This document shows positions 36,395 to 45,476 of a stretch of DNA of 64,000 bases, piece by piece. This DNA is from an uncultured Bacilli bacterium (lineage in GTDB: Bacteria > Bacillota_I > Bacilli_A > RF39 > UBA660). Both the position numbers and the translations under genes were made by a program. Each line of letters begins with the position of its first letter. Position 1 is the stretch's first letter. The stretch covers positions 1 to 64,000 of the forward strand of contig CAKOPG010000009.1 of the NCBI GenBank assembly GCA_934098745.1, given 5' to 3'. The notes under the pieces are model-generated. The model had not been told where the DNA came from and did no database searches. It worked only from the letters and a program-made list of their open reading frames with translations.

Positions 36395-37288
36395 ATGGAA
36401 TTTATATTAATCGGTATAATATTAGTTTTCGTCATAACATATCGTAATAGTTCAGGAGAAGGTATATATAAATTTGTTAAAGAACAATCTACTGTAATAT
36501 ATGATACTTATGCTCCATACTCATACAAAGTAATGCGTGAAAAAATCAAAGATTTAGGTCTTGAATATACCACTAGACAATATACTCTTCAAGCCTTAGC
36601 CTTTGCTGCCGGAGCGGGAATTGTTGGATATCTATATTTTTACAATCTAGTAGTAGTAATAGTTTATGCTATTATAGCTGTATCAACTATACCATATATA
36701 ACTTATCTAAGATGTAAAAGACAGTATAGTGAATTTATCTTTGAACAAATTCAAGTATATACAACTAATACCATAATGGAATTTAATACTACTCAGTCCT
36801 TTATAAAATCATTAGAAGGAGTTGTAGAATCTGGAGTATTAGAAGAACCAGTCTTATCTGACGTTAAAACAATGATTGCCTTATCATATGAAAACGGTGA
36901 TGTAACCGAATCAATTAACTATATGAATTCCAAATATCCATATTATATGGTGAAAAATATGCATCAATTATTCTTACAAGTAACTAAAGAAGGTGCTAAA
37001 AATACTGAAGAAACATTTGATAATATGTTAAATGATATTGATATCCTAATTGAAGGAGTATATCGTGATAGATCAGATAGAAAACAATTCCATCGTCAAT
37101 TCTTATTGTTTGGAATCGCCTTATATTCCCTAATAATGTTAATTCAATTAATATTAGGAGTAGATCAATATATTAGTATGTTAGATAATACTTTAATGCG
37201 TATTTTAGTACACTCAGTTGTATTAATAAATAGTTATTTCCTTTTAAAAGGAGAAAAATACTATAATGAGAATGTGGGGGCTGAATAA
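36395..37288 (+). CDS. tadB: TadB-like inner-membrane pilus platform protein
   Basis: 297 aa. Membrane spans at the N-terminus, near residues 69-105 (ALAFAAGAGIVGYLYFYNLVVVIVYAIIAV) and at the C-terminus, around a T2SF-like helical cytoplasmic domain (FEQIQVYTTNTIMEFNTTQSF; LFLQVTKEGAKNTEETFDNML). TadB and TadC form the membrane platform next to the TadA ATPase. GGTGATTATATG supplies the ribosome site; its stop overlaps the tadC start. Confidence 0.85.
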   Translation: MEFILIGIILVFVITYRNSSGEGIYKFVKEQSTVIYDTYAPYSYKVMREKIKDLGLEYTTRQYTLQALAFAAGAGIVGYLYFYNLVVVIVYAIIAVSTIPYITYLRCKRQYSEFIFEQIQVYTTNTIMEFNTTQSFIKSLEGVVESGVLEEPVLSDVKTMIALSYENGDVTESINYMNSKYPYYMVKNMHQLFLQVTKEGAKNTEETFDNMLNDIDILIEGVYRDRSDRKQFHRQFLLFGIALYSLIMLIQLILGVDQYISMLDNTLMRILVHSVVLINSYFLLKGEKYYNENVGAE

Positions 37289-38079
37289 TGTATATAGAAA
37301 TATTATTAGTAGGAATTATAACCTTCTTCTTATTAATCTATAATGGTACAATTAGTACTTCGAAGTTCTTTAAAGAAAATAATGGTATATTTAAAGTATT
37401 AGAAGAAAAAGATTTTGAATTTTTACTTCGTGCTAAATATGGAGATCGTGTATATGATGTTAACCAAGTATTCAGAAAAAGAGTAATGCAAGGTCTAACA
37501 GCTATGGTAATAGTCCTTTTTGTCTTTTTATCAAACTTAAAAGCTCTATATATATTAATAGCCGTTGCCTTTGGATACTTTGTTTTCAAATCACAATATT
37601 TAGATTTAAAAAAATTCTATAAAAAGCACTTAAATACTATTGACGCTTTACTACCATATTATTTAAAAAGCTTGGAAGTATTAGTTCAACACTATACAGT
37701 ACCCGTAGCTTTAGCAAGATCAATTGAAGATGCTCCAGAAGTATTTAAACCAGGTCTTCGTGAATTAGTAGCTAAAATTGAAAGTGGAGACTCTACTGTA
37801 GATCCATATATGGATTTTGCTAATAAATATCCAGTAAGAGATTCTATGCGTATGATGCGTTTACTATATCGTTTAAGTTTAGGAGAACAAGATAAAAAGC
37901 ATGAACAAATGCTATCATTCTCTAAAACCGTATCAGCACTTCAATTAAAAGCCAGAGAACAAAAGTATAAAGCAAGATTAGATAGTATGGAAAATCAGAC
38001 TATGAAAATGTTAGTATGTACTGGTGGTGTTTCACTAGTATTAATGTTAATTGCTTCATTCTCAATGATTGGTGGATAA
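37288..38079 (+). CDS. tadC: TadC-like inner-membrane pilus platform protein
   Basis: 263 aa. An N-terminal span (ILLVGIITFFLLIY), a central pair (GLTAMVIVLFVFLSNLKALYILIAVAFGYFVF), a T2SF-type domain (IDALLPYYLKSLEVLVQHY; DSMRMMRLLYRLSLGEQD) and a C-terminal span. It partners TadB. The TAATG junction couples it to tadB. A new promoter lies just behind it. Confidence 0.83.
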   Translation: MYIEILLVGIITFFLLIYNGTISTSKFFKENNGIFKVLEEKDFEFLLRAKYGDRVYDVNQVFRKRVMQGLTAMVIVLFVFLSNLKALYILIAVAFGYFVFKSQYLDLKKFYKKHLNTIDALLPYYLKSLEVLVQHYTVPVALARSIEDAPEVFKPGLRELVAKIESGDSTVDPYMDFANKYPVRDSMRMMRLLYRLSLGEQDKKHEQMLSFSKTVSALQLKAREQKYKARLDSMENQTMKMLVCTGGVSLVLMLIASFSMIGG

Positions 38080-38083
38080 TATC

Positions 38084-38112
38084 TAGAAAAATATAAAATG
38101 TTATGATATAAT
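38084..38112 (+). promoter_or_regulatory. Internal promoter for the pilin gene
   Basis: TAGAAA, 17-bp spacer, TATAAT with upstream TGA (TATGATATAAT). It lies right after tadC and 27 bases before the small pilin start, so the pilin could be made in excess. Confidence 0.68.
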
Positions 38113-38138
38113 TAAGTTAAATATAGGGAGGTGAAATA

Positions 38139-38300
38139 ATGAAAGAAGCAACAGGTGAAGTATCAATGACAGTTGTAACATTGGTTGCCATTGCCGTAAT
38201 CGGAGCCATTCTTGCATTTATGTGGCCAAGTATTCAAAATAGTATCGTAGGATTGTGGGGAAATACACAAACGTCAGGACAATATGATCCAAGAGGATAA
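38139..38300 (+). CDS. flp: Flp-like major pilin (53 aa)
   Basis: 53 aa. A short charged leader (MKEATGEVSM) is followed by a single hydrophobic helix (TVVTLVAIAVIGAILAFMWP) and a short polar tail ending QYDPRG. This is the size and plan of Flp pilins. A Gly-Glu pair right before the helix could be the prepilin processing site. GGGAGGTG lies before the ATG. It has its own promoter and sits between tadC and two TadE-like genes, the expected place for the major pilin. Confidence 0.8.
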   Translation: MKEATGEVSMTVVTLVAIAVIGAILAFMWPSIQNSIVGLWGNTQTSGQYDPRG

Positions 38301-38345
38301 TAAACATATGAAGAGCTAAAGTCGAAATAAAGGAAGTGATCTTAA

Positions 38346-38813
38346 ATGAGAGATGCCTTTGGTGGCGCATTCATGATAAAACTATTCTTAGTTTTTATAA
38401 TTATATATGTTAGCTTTACGGCTTTAGCCCTAAACTATGCCAAAGCTTTCAAAGTAAAAAGCAAAGTTGTTGAATATATTGAACAAAATGAAATTGTCGA
38501 TTTTCAAAACATGCCAGCTAATGTAAGAAATGCCATGGAATTGTTTTTTGAACAAGAAATGCTAGGTAATATGAACTATAAATCAGAACTTAGTTGTGAA
38601 GGTACCAATGTCGTATATTGCCGTGACGGTATTCGTATCGAACGAGTTGGTAAAGGAATAAATACCGCCGGAGCTTACTACCGAGTAACAACATCGTTTG
38701 GATGGACTATTCCTTTCATCAACAAACTAATAGAACTTAGTGGCGGCAGTGGCGACGTCGCTTTTGGTACTTGGGAAATATCTGGCGAAACAAGATTAAT
38801 TGTTAAAGAGTAG
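38346..38813 (+). CDS. TadE-like minor pseudopilin 1
   Basis: 155 aa. N-terminal MRDAFGGAFMIKLFLVFIII and a span of about 25 residues, then a 115-aa external domain with one Cys pair (SCEGTNVVYC). It is a paralogue of the next gene: MRDAFGG.FMIK..LVF..IYV.FTA..LNYAKAF.VK is shared, as is the C-terminal GxWEISGE. Likely a minor pilin or pseudopilin at the pilus base or tip. GGAAGTG precedes the ATG. Confidence 0.78.
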   Translation: MRDAFGGAFMIKLFLVFIIIYVSFTALALNYAKAFKVKSKVVEYIEQNEIVDFQNMPANVRNAMELFFEQEMLGNMNYKSELSCEGTNVVYCRDGIRIERVGKGINTAGAYYRVTTSFGWTIPFINKLIELSGGSGDVAFGTWEISGETRLIVKE

Positions 38814-38824
38814 GTGATATAAAC

Positions 38825-39343
38825 ATGAGAGATGCTTTTGGCGGTATATTTATGATTAAAGTATTGCTTGTCTTCGTATTCATATATGTAGCATTTACAG
38901 CAATATCTCTAAACTATGCTAAAGCTTTCAGAGTAAAAAATAGAGTTATAGATTACGTTGAAAAAAATGATATAATGTCTTTAGATGAAAAAAGTATGGC
39001 CAAAGTTTGCCAAGAGAATGGTGAATTTAGAAATATTTTAAAAAATTCTCAATACAATAAATCTTGTATAAATGGTAATGGAACAACCTATAACGAAGAA
39101 GGAAAAGCTGTAGGTTTCTGTTGTAATGGAGTAGTTATTGAAAATAATTTAGAATTAAGTGATAAAAATATACAAGTATATAATATTAAAACCTATGCCA
39201 ATTGGGATATTGGTGCTCTTAATTTGATTTTAGCCCTAGGAGGAAGAGACAAAAACTCTGGAACTTACGTTAATGGATATTGGGAAATATCTGGCGAAGC
39301 TAAAGTAGTTTTAAGAAAAGCTCCTAGTGAGCCTAACTACTAA
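38825..39343 (+). CDS. TadE-like minor pseudopilin 2
   Basis: 172 aa. Same N-terminus and membrane helix as the preceding protein, with a divergent external domain containing four to five Cys (KVCQEN, KSCING, GFCCNG) and the shared ending YWEISGEAKV. The two arose by tandem duplication. GTAGGTGATATAAAC precedes the ATG, 11 bases after the previous stop. Confidence 0.78.
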   Translation: MRDAFGGIFMIKVLLVFVFIYVAFTAISLNYAKAFRVKNRVIDYVEKNDIMSLDEKSMAKVCQENGEFRNILKNSQYNKSCINGNGTTYNEEGKAVGFCCNGVVIENNLELSDKNIQVYNIKTYANWDIGALNLILALGGRDKNSGTYVNGYWEISGEAKVVLRKAPSEPNY

Positions 39344-39361
39344 AAAAGGAGATTGAAAAAA

Positions 39362-40339
39362 ATGAATGTAATTGTTTCAAATAAAAATCAAGGATTATTA
39401 AGTAGCCTCGACATAGATGTTATTAAATCCATGAATGGTGAATTTACTGCTGATGAAATTATTGATACTTTTTCTAATTTTTTCTTTAACCGTATGTTCT
39501 TAGATATAACTTCCATTAAAGATTACTTTGATATTAATAATATTCAAAAATTATCTATGGGCTTAGAAATGGATAAAGTTATTCTCCTATTAGATAATAA
39601 TTTAATGCGTGATAATGAATATCTATCTAAACTTATCAGTATGGGAATATATAATTTTGCTAGTGATAAAGAGTCACTAATGTATCTATATAATCACCCT
39701 AATACATATAAGGATGTTGCCCACATTCATAGATTAAATAGTAATAAAACGGAAGAAAGTTCAACAAAAGAAAGAAAATCACTATTTAGAGGTAGCAGTA
39801 GTGAAGAAGAAGTATATCAACCACAAAGAGTAAAAACAGCCAAAGTAATTGGTTTTAAAAATGTTACAAGTGGCGCCGGAGCTACAACTTTAGTATATAT
39901 GATAAAAAAATTATTATCTGAAAAAGACTATGTCGTAGCCTTAGAAGTTAATAAAAATGATTTTGGATTCTTTGGAGAAAAAGATATGTTCTCCGTTAAT
40001 CAAAATAACTTAAATGCTGCTATTTATAAATTTGGAAATGCTAATACAATTCTTGTAGACTTAAATAATGCTCCTAACCTAGATATATGTGATGATGTTA
40101 TTTACTTAATAGAACCTAGTACTATTAAATTAAATAAAATGATGCTAGTTAATAAAGATGTTTTTGACAAACTATATGATAAAAAAATAGTTTTAAATAA
40201 AAGTATGTTATCTGCTAAAGATGTAAATGATTTTGAATTTGAATCACGTGCTAAAATATCTTATAACTTACCACCATTAAATGATCGTGCAGATAATACC
40301 GATACTCTACAAGACTTTATTAGAAAATTAGATATCTAA
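39362..40339 (+). CDS. tadZ: TadZ/CpaE-like MinD-family ATPase
   Basis: 325 aa. An N-terminal receiver-like domain without obvious phospho-acceptor (VILLLDNNLMRDNEYLSKLI) precedes a MinD/ParA-type ATPase with a deviant Walker A (KNVTSGAGATTLVYM, residues about 165-179) and a later ILVDLNNAPNLDICDD. Some Walker residues are altered, as in TadZ proteins that mark the pole for pilus assembly. AAAGGAGA lies 7 nt before the ATG at 39362; an upstream in-frame TTG is inside the spacer. Last gene of the locus. Confidence 0.8.
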   Translation: MNVIVSNKNQGLLSSLDIDVIKSMNGEFTADEIIDTFSNFFFNRMFLDITSIKDYFDINNIQKLSMGLEMDKVILLLDNNLMRDNEYLSKLISMGIYNFASDKESLMYLYNHPNTYKDVAHIHRLNSNKTEESSTKERKSLFRGSSSEEEVYQPQRVKTAKVIGFKNVTSGAGATTLVYMIKKLLSEKDYVVALEVNKNDFGFFGEKDMFSVNQNNLNAAIYKFGNANTILVDLNNAPNLDICDDVIYLIEPSTIKLNKMMLVNKDVFDKLYDKKIVLNKSMLSAKDVNDFEFESRAKISYNLPPLNDRADNTDTLQDFIRKLDI

Positions 40340-40364
40340 AGTAATGCATAATTACTTTTTTTTT
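40338..40364 (+). terminator. Terminator of the pilus locus
   Basis: AGTAAT-GCATA-ATTACT followed by T8, directly after the tadZ-like stop. Confidence 0.88.
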
Positions 40365-40365
40365 C

Positions 40366-40393
40366 TTGTCAAATTTTATAGTCATGATATAAT
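40366..40393 (+). promoter_or_regulatory. Promoter of the GT-C membrane protein
   Basis: TTGTCA, 16-bp spacer, TATAAT with upstream TGA. It starts in the tail of the preceding terminator. Confidence 0.7.
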
Positions 40394-40461
40394 ACAAAGT
40401 ATAACTATTGCTTTAACTCTTATTATAACTAATAATTCTAAATATTTCAGAGGGTGATTAT

Positions 40462-41793
40462 ATGAAAGTAAAACTTAAAAAGAATGCAATAATTGAATTA
40501 ATTACCATCTTTGTCTTAACACTTCTCTTTACATTATTTAATAATAGCATAACTAGTGATGAAGTTTGGAACTATGGATTTTCCTATAATATTGCTACCG
40601 GTTTAATCCCTTACAAAGATTTTAACATGGTCGTAACTCCTGTTTTTCCTATGCTAGGATCATTCTTTCTAAGCATCTTCGGAAAAAACATTTTAGTATT
40701 TACCATCTTTAATTCTTTGATATGTACTACTATCTTTTATTTTCTAAAAAAAAATAATCCTCAATCATATTATATATCATATACAATCCTTTTATTATTT
40801 TCCATTCCCACATATACCTTATTTTGCTTACTACTACTATATATTATAATCGATTTAGAAGATAAAAAAACTAACGATATCCTTATTGGTATCACTCTAG
40901 GTATAACTTTCCTAACCAAGCAAAACATTGGTATCTATCTATTATTTCCTACCTTCCTCACTAAAAACATAAAACAAATTACAAAAAGAATAATCGGATT
41001 TATTATTCCCAATATTATACTATTAATTTACCTATTATTAAGTAATAGCTTCCATGAATTTATTGATTATTGCTTTCTAGGAATATCTTCCTTCAAAGAG
41101 AACTTTATGATATACCCCTATGCCTTTATCATTCCCATTCTAGCAGTCATCTACATAATTTTTAAATATCATCAAAATCATGATAAAAAATTATTATACT
41201 TCTTATCATTTCAATTACTATCATATCCTATAATAGATCCATACCATGTTATTATTCCCTTTATTCCGGTATTTAATTATTTCCTAAATACCAAAAAATA
41301 TAATAAAAAAATCGTTATGATAGCCTTCCTTTCTTTTATACTAGCTATTACCATCAGTAATATAATTAGTTATCACAAAAATATCTATGTATTTTCTAGT
41401 AATACCAATACTCTTAAATATCGTAAATTAACTCCTGAATTTATCCATGAATTTAGTAGTGCTAAAAACTATATATCAAATATTCCTTCTAATTATAATT
41501 TATATATTATAAGTAGCCATGCTTATCTTTTAAAACTAGAAACTAATCTTCCCATTAATAAATATGATCTTTTAAATAAAGGCAATCTTGGCTCTCGAGG
41601 CTATTCCAAAATTATTACAGAAATAGATAATAATTGCCAAAATAATTTATGTCTATTTCTAATATATGATAAAAAAGGCTATAAAGATTGCCAATATGAT
41701 ACCGCGATAATTAAATATATAACCGATAATTATACCTATTATGAAGACATTCCAGATACCCCATTAAAAGCATATATTAATACAGTTCAATAA
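40462..41793 (+). CDS. Polytopic GT-C type glycosyltransferase-like membrane protein
   Basis: 443 aa with about nine or ten hydrophobic segments. The first external loop has SDEVWNYGFSYNIATGLIPYKDFN, matching the acidic loop-1 motif of GT39/PMT_2-like enzymes that use lipid-linked sugars. A C-terminal external part (about 100 aa) follows the last span. The donor and acceptor are unknown. GAGGGTGATTAT precedes the ATG. It is a single-gene unit. Confidence 0.7.
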   Translation: MKVKLKKNAIIELITIFVLTLLFTLFNNSITSDEVWNYGFSYNIATGLIPYKDFNMVVTPVFPMLGSFFLSIFGKNILVFTIFNSLICTTIFYFLKKNNPQSYYISYTILLLFSIPTYTLFCLLLLYIIIDLEDKKTNDILIGITLGITFLTKQNIGIYLLFPTFLTKNIKQITKRIIGFIIPNIILLIYLLLSNSFHEFIDYCFLGISSFKENFMIYPYAFIIPILAVIYIIFKYHQNHDKKLLYFLSFQLLSYPIIDPYHVIIPFIPVFNYFLNTKKYNKKIVMIAFLSFILAITISNIISYHKNIYVFSSNTNTLKYRKLTPEFIHEFSSAKNYISNIPSNYNLYIISSHAYLLKLETNLPINKYDLLNKGNLGSRGYSKIITEIDNNCQNNLCLFLIYDKKGYKDCQYDTAIIKYITDNYTYYEDIPDTPLKAYINTVQ

Positions 41794-41874
41794 AATCTAT
41801 TAAGTAATTGCTTTATAATATCCCTTAATTGCCTTTTAAGAGTCTTTTTCTTTTAAATAATATATGATATACTA

Positions 41875-41883
41875 ACATATATA
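41875..41883 (+). promoter_or_regulatory. Extended -10 promoter of rlmH
   Basis: TATGATATACT; the -35 region is T-rich and not clearly recognisable. It ends 16 bases before the start codon. 41794-41870 shows nothing else. Confidence 0.5.
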
Positions 41884-41898
41884 AAAAGAAGGAATATT

Positions 41899-42333
41899 AT
41901 GATTAAAATTATCTGTATTGGAAAAATTAAAGAAAATTATTTAAAAGAAGGTATCAACGATTACTTAAAAAGATTGAGTAAATATCATAAAGTTAATCTA
42001 ATAGAATTACCAGATAGTTCTATAATCGATGAAGCTAAAGAAATATCAAAATATCTAGATTCTAAAGACTATATAATCTCTTTAGCTATTGAAGGTAATA
42101 GCTTATCATCATTAGAATTATCTGAAAAAATAGATAAAACATTTATTAATTATCCCAATATTACATTTATCATTGGAGGTTCTAATGGCCTTCATGAAAG
42201 CATTAAAAAACAGTCCAATTATTTATTATCATTCTCTAAATTAACCTATCCTCACGGTTTATTTAGATTAATTCTATTAGAACAAATATATCGTAGTTTC
42301 AAAATATTAAATAATGAAACTTATCATAAATAA
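41899..42333 (+). CDS. rlmH: 23S rRNA pseudouridine-1915 N3-methyltransferase
   Basis: 144 aa, slightly shorter than the usual 159. It has the SPOUT knot signature: FIIGGSNGLHESI and SFSKLTYPHGLFRLILLEQIYRSFKI, ending NNETYHK. It methylates the pseudouridine at 23S position 1915. AAGGAATATT precedes the ATG. dusB follows with its own ribosome site. Confidence 0.95.
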   Translation: MIKIICIGKIKENYLKEGINDYLKRLSKYHKVNLIELPDSSIIDEAKEISKYLDSKDYIISLAIEGNSLSSLELSEKIDKTFINYPNITFIIGGSNGLHESIKKQSNYLLSFSKLTYPHGLFRLILLEQIYRSFKILNNETYHK

Positions 42334-42343
42334 AGGTGATTAT

Positions 42344-43318
42344 ATGAAAATAGGAAATGTATTTATAGATGGCAAAGTAATTTTAGCTCCCATGGCTGGA
42401 GTATGCAATAGTGCCTTCAGAAAAATATGCAAAGAAATGGGTTGTGCTTTAGTATGTGCCGAAATGGTCTCAGATAAAGGCATGGTTTATAACAGTAAAA
42501 AAACTCAAGATATGCTTTATTTTGAAGAAGCAGAAAGACCAATATCTCAGCAAATATTTGGTAGTGACAAAGAAACCTTCCAAAAAGCTGCCAAAATGGT
42601 ATATGAAATTATGCATCCAGATATTATCGATATCAATATGGGTTGCCCTGTTCCTAAAGTGGCTGTCAAATCCCAAGCAGGCTCTGCCTTGTTAAAAAAT
42701 CCCGAATTAATCTATGAAATTGTATCAGCCATCGTGGCCACCGTCCCAGTTCCCGTAACCGTAAAAATTCGTAGTGGTTGGGACTTTAACTCCATCAACG
42801 CCGTAGAAGTAGCTAAAATTTGTGAAAAAGCCGGTGCCAGTGCCATTACCGTTCACCCCCGCACCAGAAGTCAACTATATTCTGGCAAAGCTGATTTAGA
42901 TATAATAAAAAAAGTAAAAGAAAATGTCTCTATTCCCGTTATTGGCAATGGCGATATAAAAGATATTGAATCTGCTAAGCACATGCTTGAATATACCAAA
43001 TGTGATGCTATCATGATAGGAAGAGGCGTACTAGGTAACCCCTGGTTAATAAAAGAAATAGATACCTATTTAAAAACTGGAAAAATAATAGATAAACCAA
43101 CATTCCAAGAAAGAATCAACATGTGCTATAAACACCTAGATTACCTTTTAAAAATTAAACCCGAAAGAATAGCTATCTTAGAAATGCGTAGCCATACTGC
43201 ATGGTATATAAAAGGTATGCCCGGATATAAAGAAGTCCAAAACCAAGTATTTAAAGCCAAAAACATTGAGGAATTTACGCAAATACTTGATAATTATTCA
43301 AAAAAATTATATAATTAA
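42344..43318 (+). CDS. dusB: tRNA-dihydrouridine synthase
   Basis: 324 aa FMN enzyme with a TIM barrel: LAPMAGVCNSAFRKICKEMG at the N-terminus, DINMGCPVPKV with the catalytic Cys, TVKIRSGWD and GNGDI. A C-terminal helical RNA-binding domain follows. It reduces uridine in the tRNA D-loop. GGTGATTAT precedes the ATG at 42344; the in-frame ATG at 42314 lies in rlmH and has no site. Confidence 0.93.
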   Translation: MKIGNVFIDGKVILAPMAGVCNSAFRKICKEMGCALVCAEMVSDKGMVYNSKKTQDMLYFEEAERPISQQIFGSDKETFQKAAKMVYEIMHPDIIDINMGCPVPKVAVKSQAGSALLKNPELIYEIVSAIVATVPVPVTVKIRSGWDFNSINAVEVAKICEKAGASAITVHPRTRSQLYSGKADLDIIKKVKENVSIPVIGNGDIKDIESAKHMLEYTKCDAIMIGRGVLGNPWLIKEIDTYLKTGKIIDKPTFQERINMCYKHLDYLLKIKPERIAILEMRSHTAWYIKGMPGYKEVQNQVFKAKNIEEFTQILDNYSKKLYN

Positions 43319-43336
43319 AAAAGAAAGAGGGATTAT

Positions 43337-43930
43337 ATGAAAGCAACATTTTTTGAAAGATTAGGCTCCTATGCTATAGATATCTTATTATTAAGTGTTA
43401 TTGCCTCATTAATTTGTTCTGGTATAACTACTAATAGTAGTGAAGCCAGTAAAAAACTTGATGATATTACCAATAAATGGAATAGTGGCGAAATAACTAA
43501 TGAAGTATATCTAGAAGAATATGGAAACCTAATGTATGATTACCAAAAAGGAAATGTTATACCATTAGCCGTTAATGCTACCTTAACTATTGCTTACTTT
43601 GTTATATTCCAGTATATGAATAAGGGACAAACTCTTGGTAAAAAACTATTCCATATAAAAGTAGTTGACAATAAAACTGAAAAACCTATCTCTATATTAA
43701 AAGGATTATTAAGATCATTAATTACTTTAGGTATTATATCTAGTTGTTTAAACATCTTATTTATCTATGTATTAAACAAAAACACCTACTTTATACCATA
43801 CATAACAATAGGAGTTATTGAATTATTATTTGACCTAGTGACAATTATCTTTATCTTATATAAACAAGATGGTCGAGGATTACATGATTTAATGGCTAAC
43901 TCTAAAGTAATTAAAGAAGGAAGAGGATAA
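43337..43930 (+). CDS. RDD-family membrane protein
   Basis: 197 aa with four hydrophobic segments. The N-terminus reads FFERLGSYAIDILLLSVIASLI, the RDD signature with D in the first helix, and later GQTLGKKLFHIKVVD, typical of the family. Its function, possibly ion transport, is not established. GAGGGATTAT precedes the ATG, and it ends 2 bases before lysS. Confidence 0.85.
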   Translation: MKATFFERLGSYAIDILLLSVIASLICSGITTNSSEASKKLDDITNKWNSGEITNEVYLEEYGNLMYDYQKGNVIPLAVNATLTIAYFVIFQYMNKGQTLGKKLFHIKVVDNKTEKPISILKGLLRSLITLGIISSCLNILFIYVLNKNTYFIPYITIGVIELLFDLVTIIFILYKQDGRGLHDLMANSKVIKEGRG

Positions 43931-43932
43931 AA

Positions 43933-45414
43933 ATGCGTGAATTTACAGATCAAGAATTAATAAGAAGAGAAAAAGCAACCAAATTAAAAGACTTAGGGCT
44001 AGACCCATACGGAACTAGATTTGACCGTGATGCCTACAGCTTAGAAATAAAAGAAAAATACAAAGATATACCTCATGAAGAATTTGAAAATATCTCTGAC
44101 ATTTATACCGTTGCCGGTAGAATAATGTTTATCCGAAAAATGGGTAAAGCTTCCTTTTTTACCATTCAAGATAAAATGGGAAAAATTCAAATATATATAT
44201 CAATAAATGATGTGGGAGAAGATACTTACAATTTATTTAAAACAGCAGATATTGGAGATATCGTCGGTATTAAAGGAAAAGTAATGAAAACTAAAACTGG
44301 TGAAATAACTTTAAAATGCCTAGAATATACTCATCTCGTTAAATCACTAAGACCATTACCTGAAAAATTTCATGGTCTAACTGACATTGAAGAAAGATAC
44401 CGTCGCCGTTATGTTGATTTAATAATGAATGAAGATTCCAAAAGAATTGCCTTTACAAGACCAAAAATCATTCGTTGTATCCAAAAATTTATGGATAACC
44501 GTGGTTTCACCGAAGTAGAAACCCCAGTCTTATCAACTCTTTTAACCGGTGCTTCTGCTAGACCATTTGAAACACATCATAATGCCCAAGATTTAGATAT
44601 GTATCTTCGTATTGCTTTAGAGTTGCCTCTAAAAAGATTACTAGTTGGAGGCATGGAAGCTGTTTACGAAATCGGTCGTGTTTTCCGTAACGAAGGCATG
44701 GATCCCAAACACAATCCAGAATTTACTCTAATGGAAGCCTACCTTGCATATTCTAACTTAGATGGCATGATGGAATTAACAGAAAGCATGTTTAAAACCA
44801 TTGCCAAAGAAGTATTTAATAAATATATTTTTAATTGGGTAGGGTATGAAATTGATTTAGAAAAACCTTTCAAAAAAATAAGTATGGTTGATGCTATAAA
44901 AGAAAAAACCGGTATCGACTTCAAAAAACCAATGACCGTTGAAGAAGCTCTATCACTAGCTGAAGAACATCACATTGAAGTTGAAAACCACCAAAAGAAC
45001 GTTGGCCACATAATTAATTTATTCTTTGAAAAATATGTTGAAGAAACCTTAATTCAGCCAACATTCTTATATGGACATCCTGTAGAAATATCACCACTTA
45101 CTAAAAGAAACCCAGAAGATCCTCGCTTTGTTGACCGCTTTGAATTATTTATTGCCGGAAAAGAATTTTGTAATGCTTATACTGAACTAAATGATCCAAT
45201 AGATCAATTAGAAAGATTCACCGATCAATTAAAAGAAAGAGAATTAGGAAATGAAGAAGCCAATGATATTGATATGGACTTTATTGAAGCCCTTGAATAT
45301 GGTATGCCACCAGCTGGTGGAATTGGCTATGGAATAGATCGTTTATGTATGTTATTTACAGAGCAAGACTCTATTAGGGATGTGATTTTATTTCCACAGA
45401 TGAAAAAAAAGTAA
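43933..45414 (+). CDS. lysS: Lysyl-tRNA synthetase (class II)
   Basis: 493 aa. An N-terminal OB fold (VAGRIMFIRKMGKASFFTIQ) binds the anticodon. The class II motifs follow: motif 1 around GFTEVETPVLS, motif 2 YEIGRVFRNEGMDPKHNPEFT, motif 3 GGIGYGIDRLCMLFTEQ. The C-terminus DVILFPQMKKK is standard. It is read with the upstream RDD gene; no T-box is seen. Confidence 0.97.
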   Translation: MREFTDQELIRREKATKLKDLGLDPYGTRFDRDAYSLEIKEKYKDIPHEEFENISDIYTVAGRIMFIRKMGKASFFTIQDKMGKIQIYISINDVGEDTYNLFKTADIGDIVGIKGKVMKTKTGEITLKCLEYTHLVKSLRPLPEKFHGLTDIEERYRRRYVDLIMNEDSKRIAFTRPKIIRCIQKFMDNRGFTEVETPVLSTLLTGASARPFETHHNAQDLDMYLRIALELPLKRLLVGGMEAVYEIGRVFRNEGMDPKHNPEFTLMEAYLAYSNLDGMMELTESMFKTIAKEVFNKYIFNWVGYEIDLEKPFKKISMVDAIKEKTGIDFKKPMTVEEALSLAEEHHIEVENHQKNVGHIINLFFEKYVEETLIQPTFLYGHPVEISPLTKRNPEDPRFVDRFELFIAGKEFCNAYTELNDPIDQLERFTDQLKERELGNEEANDIDMDFIEALEYGMPPAGGIGYGIDRLCMLFTEQDSIRDVILFPQMKKK

Positions 45415-45476
45415 TAATGTAAAAAAAGAAAAAAAGAAAAAAACTATGTGATACTTAAAATTTTAGGAGGAAAAAA

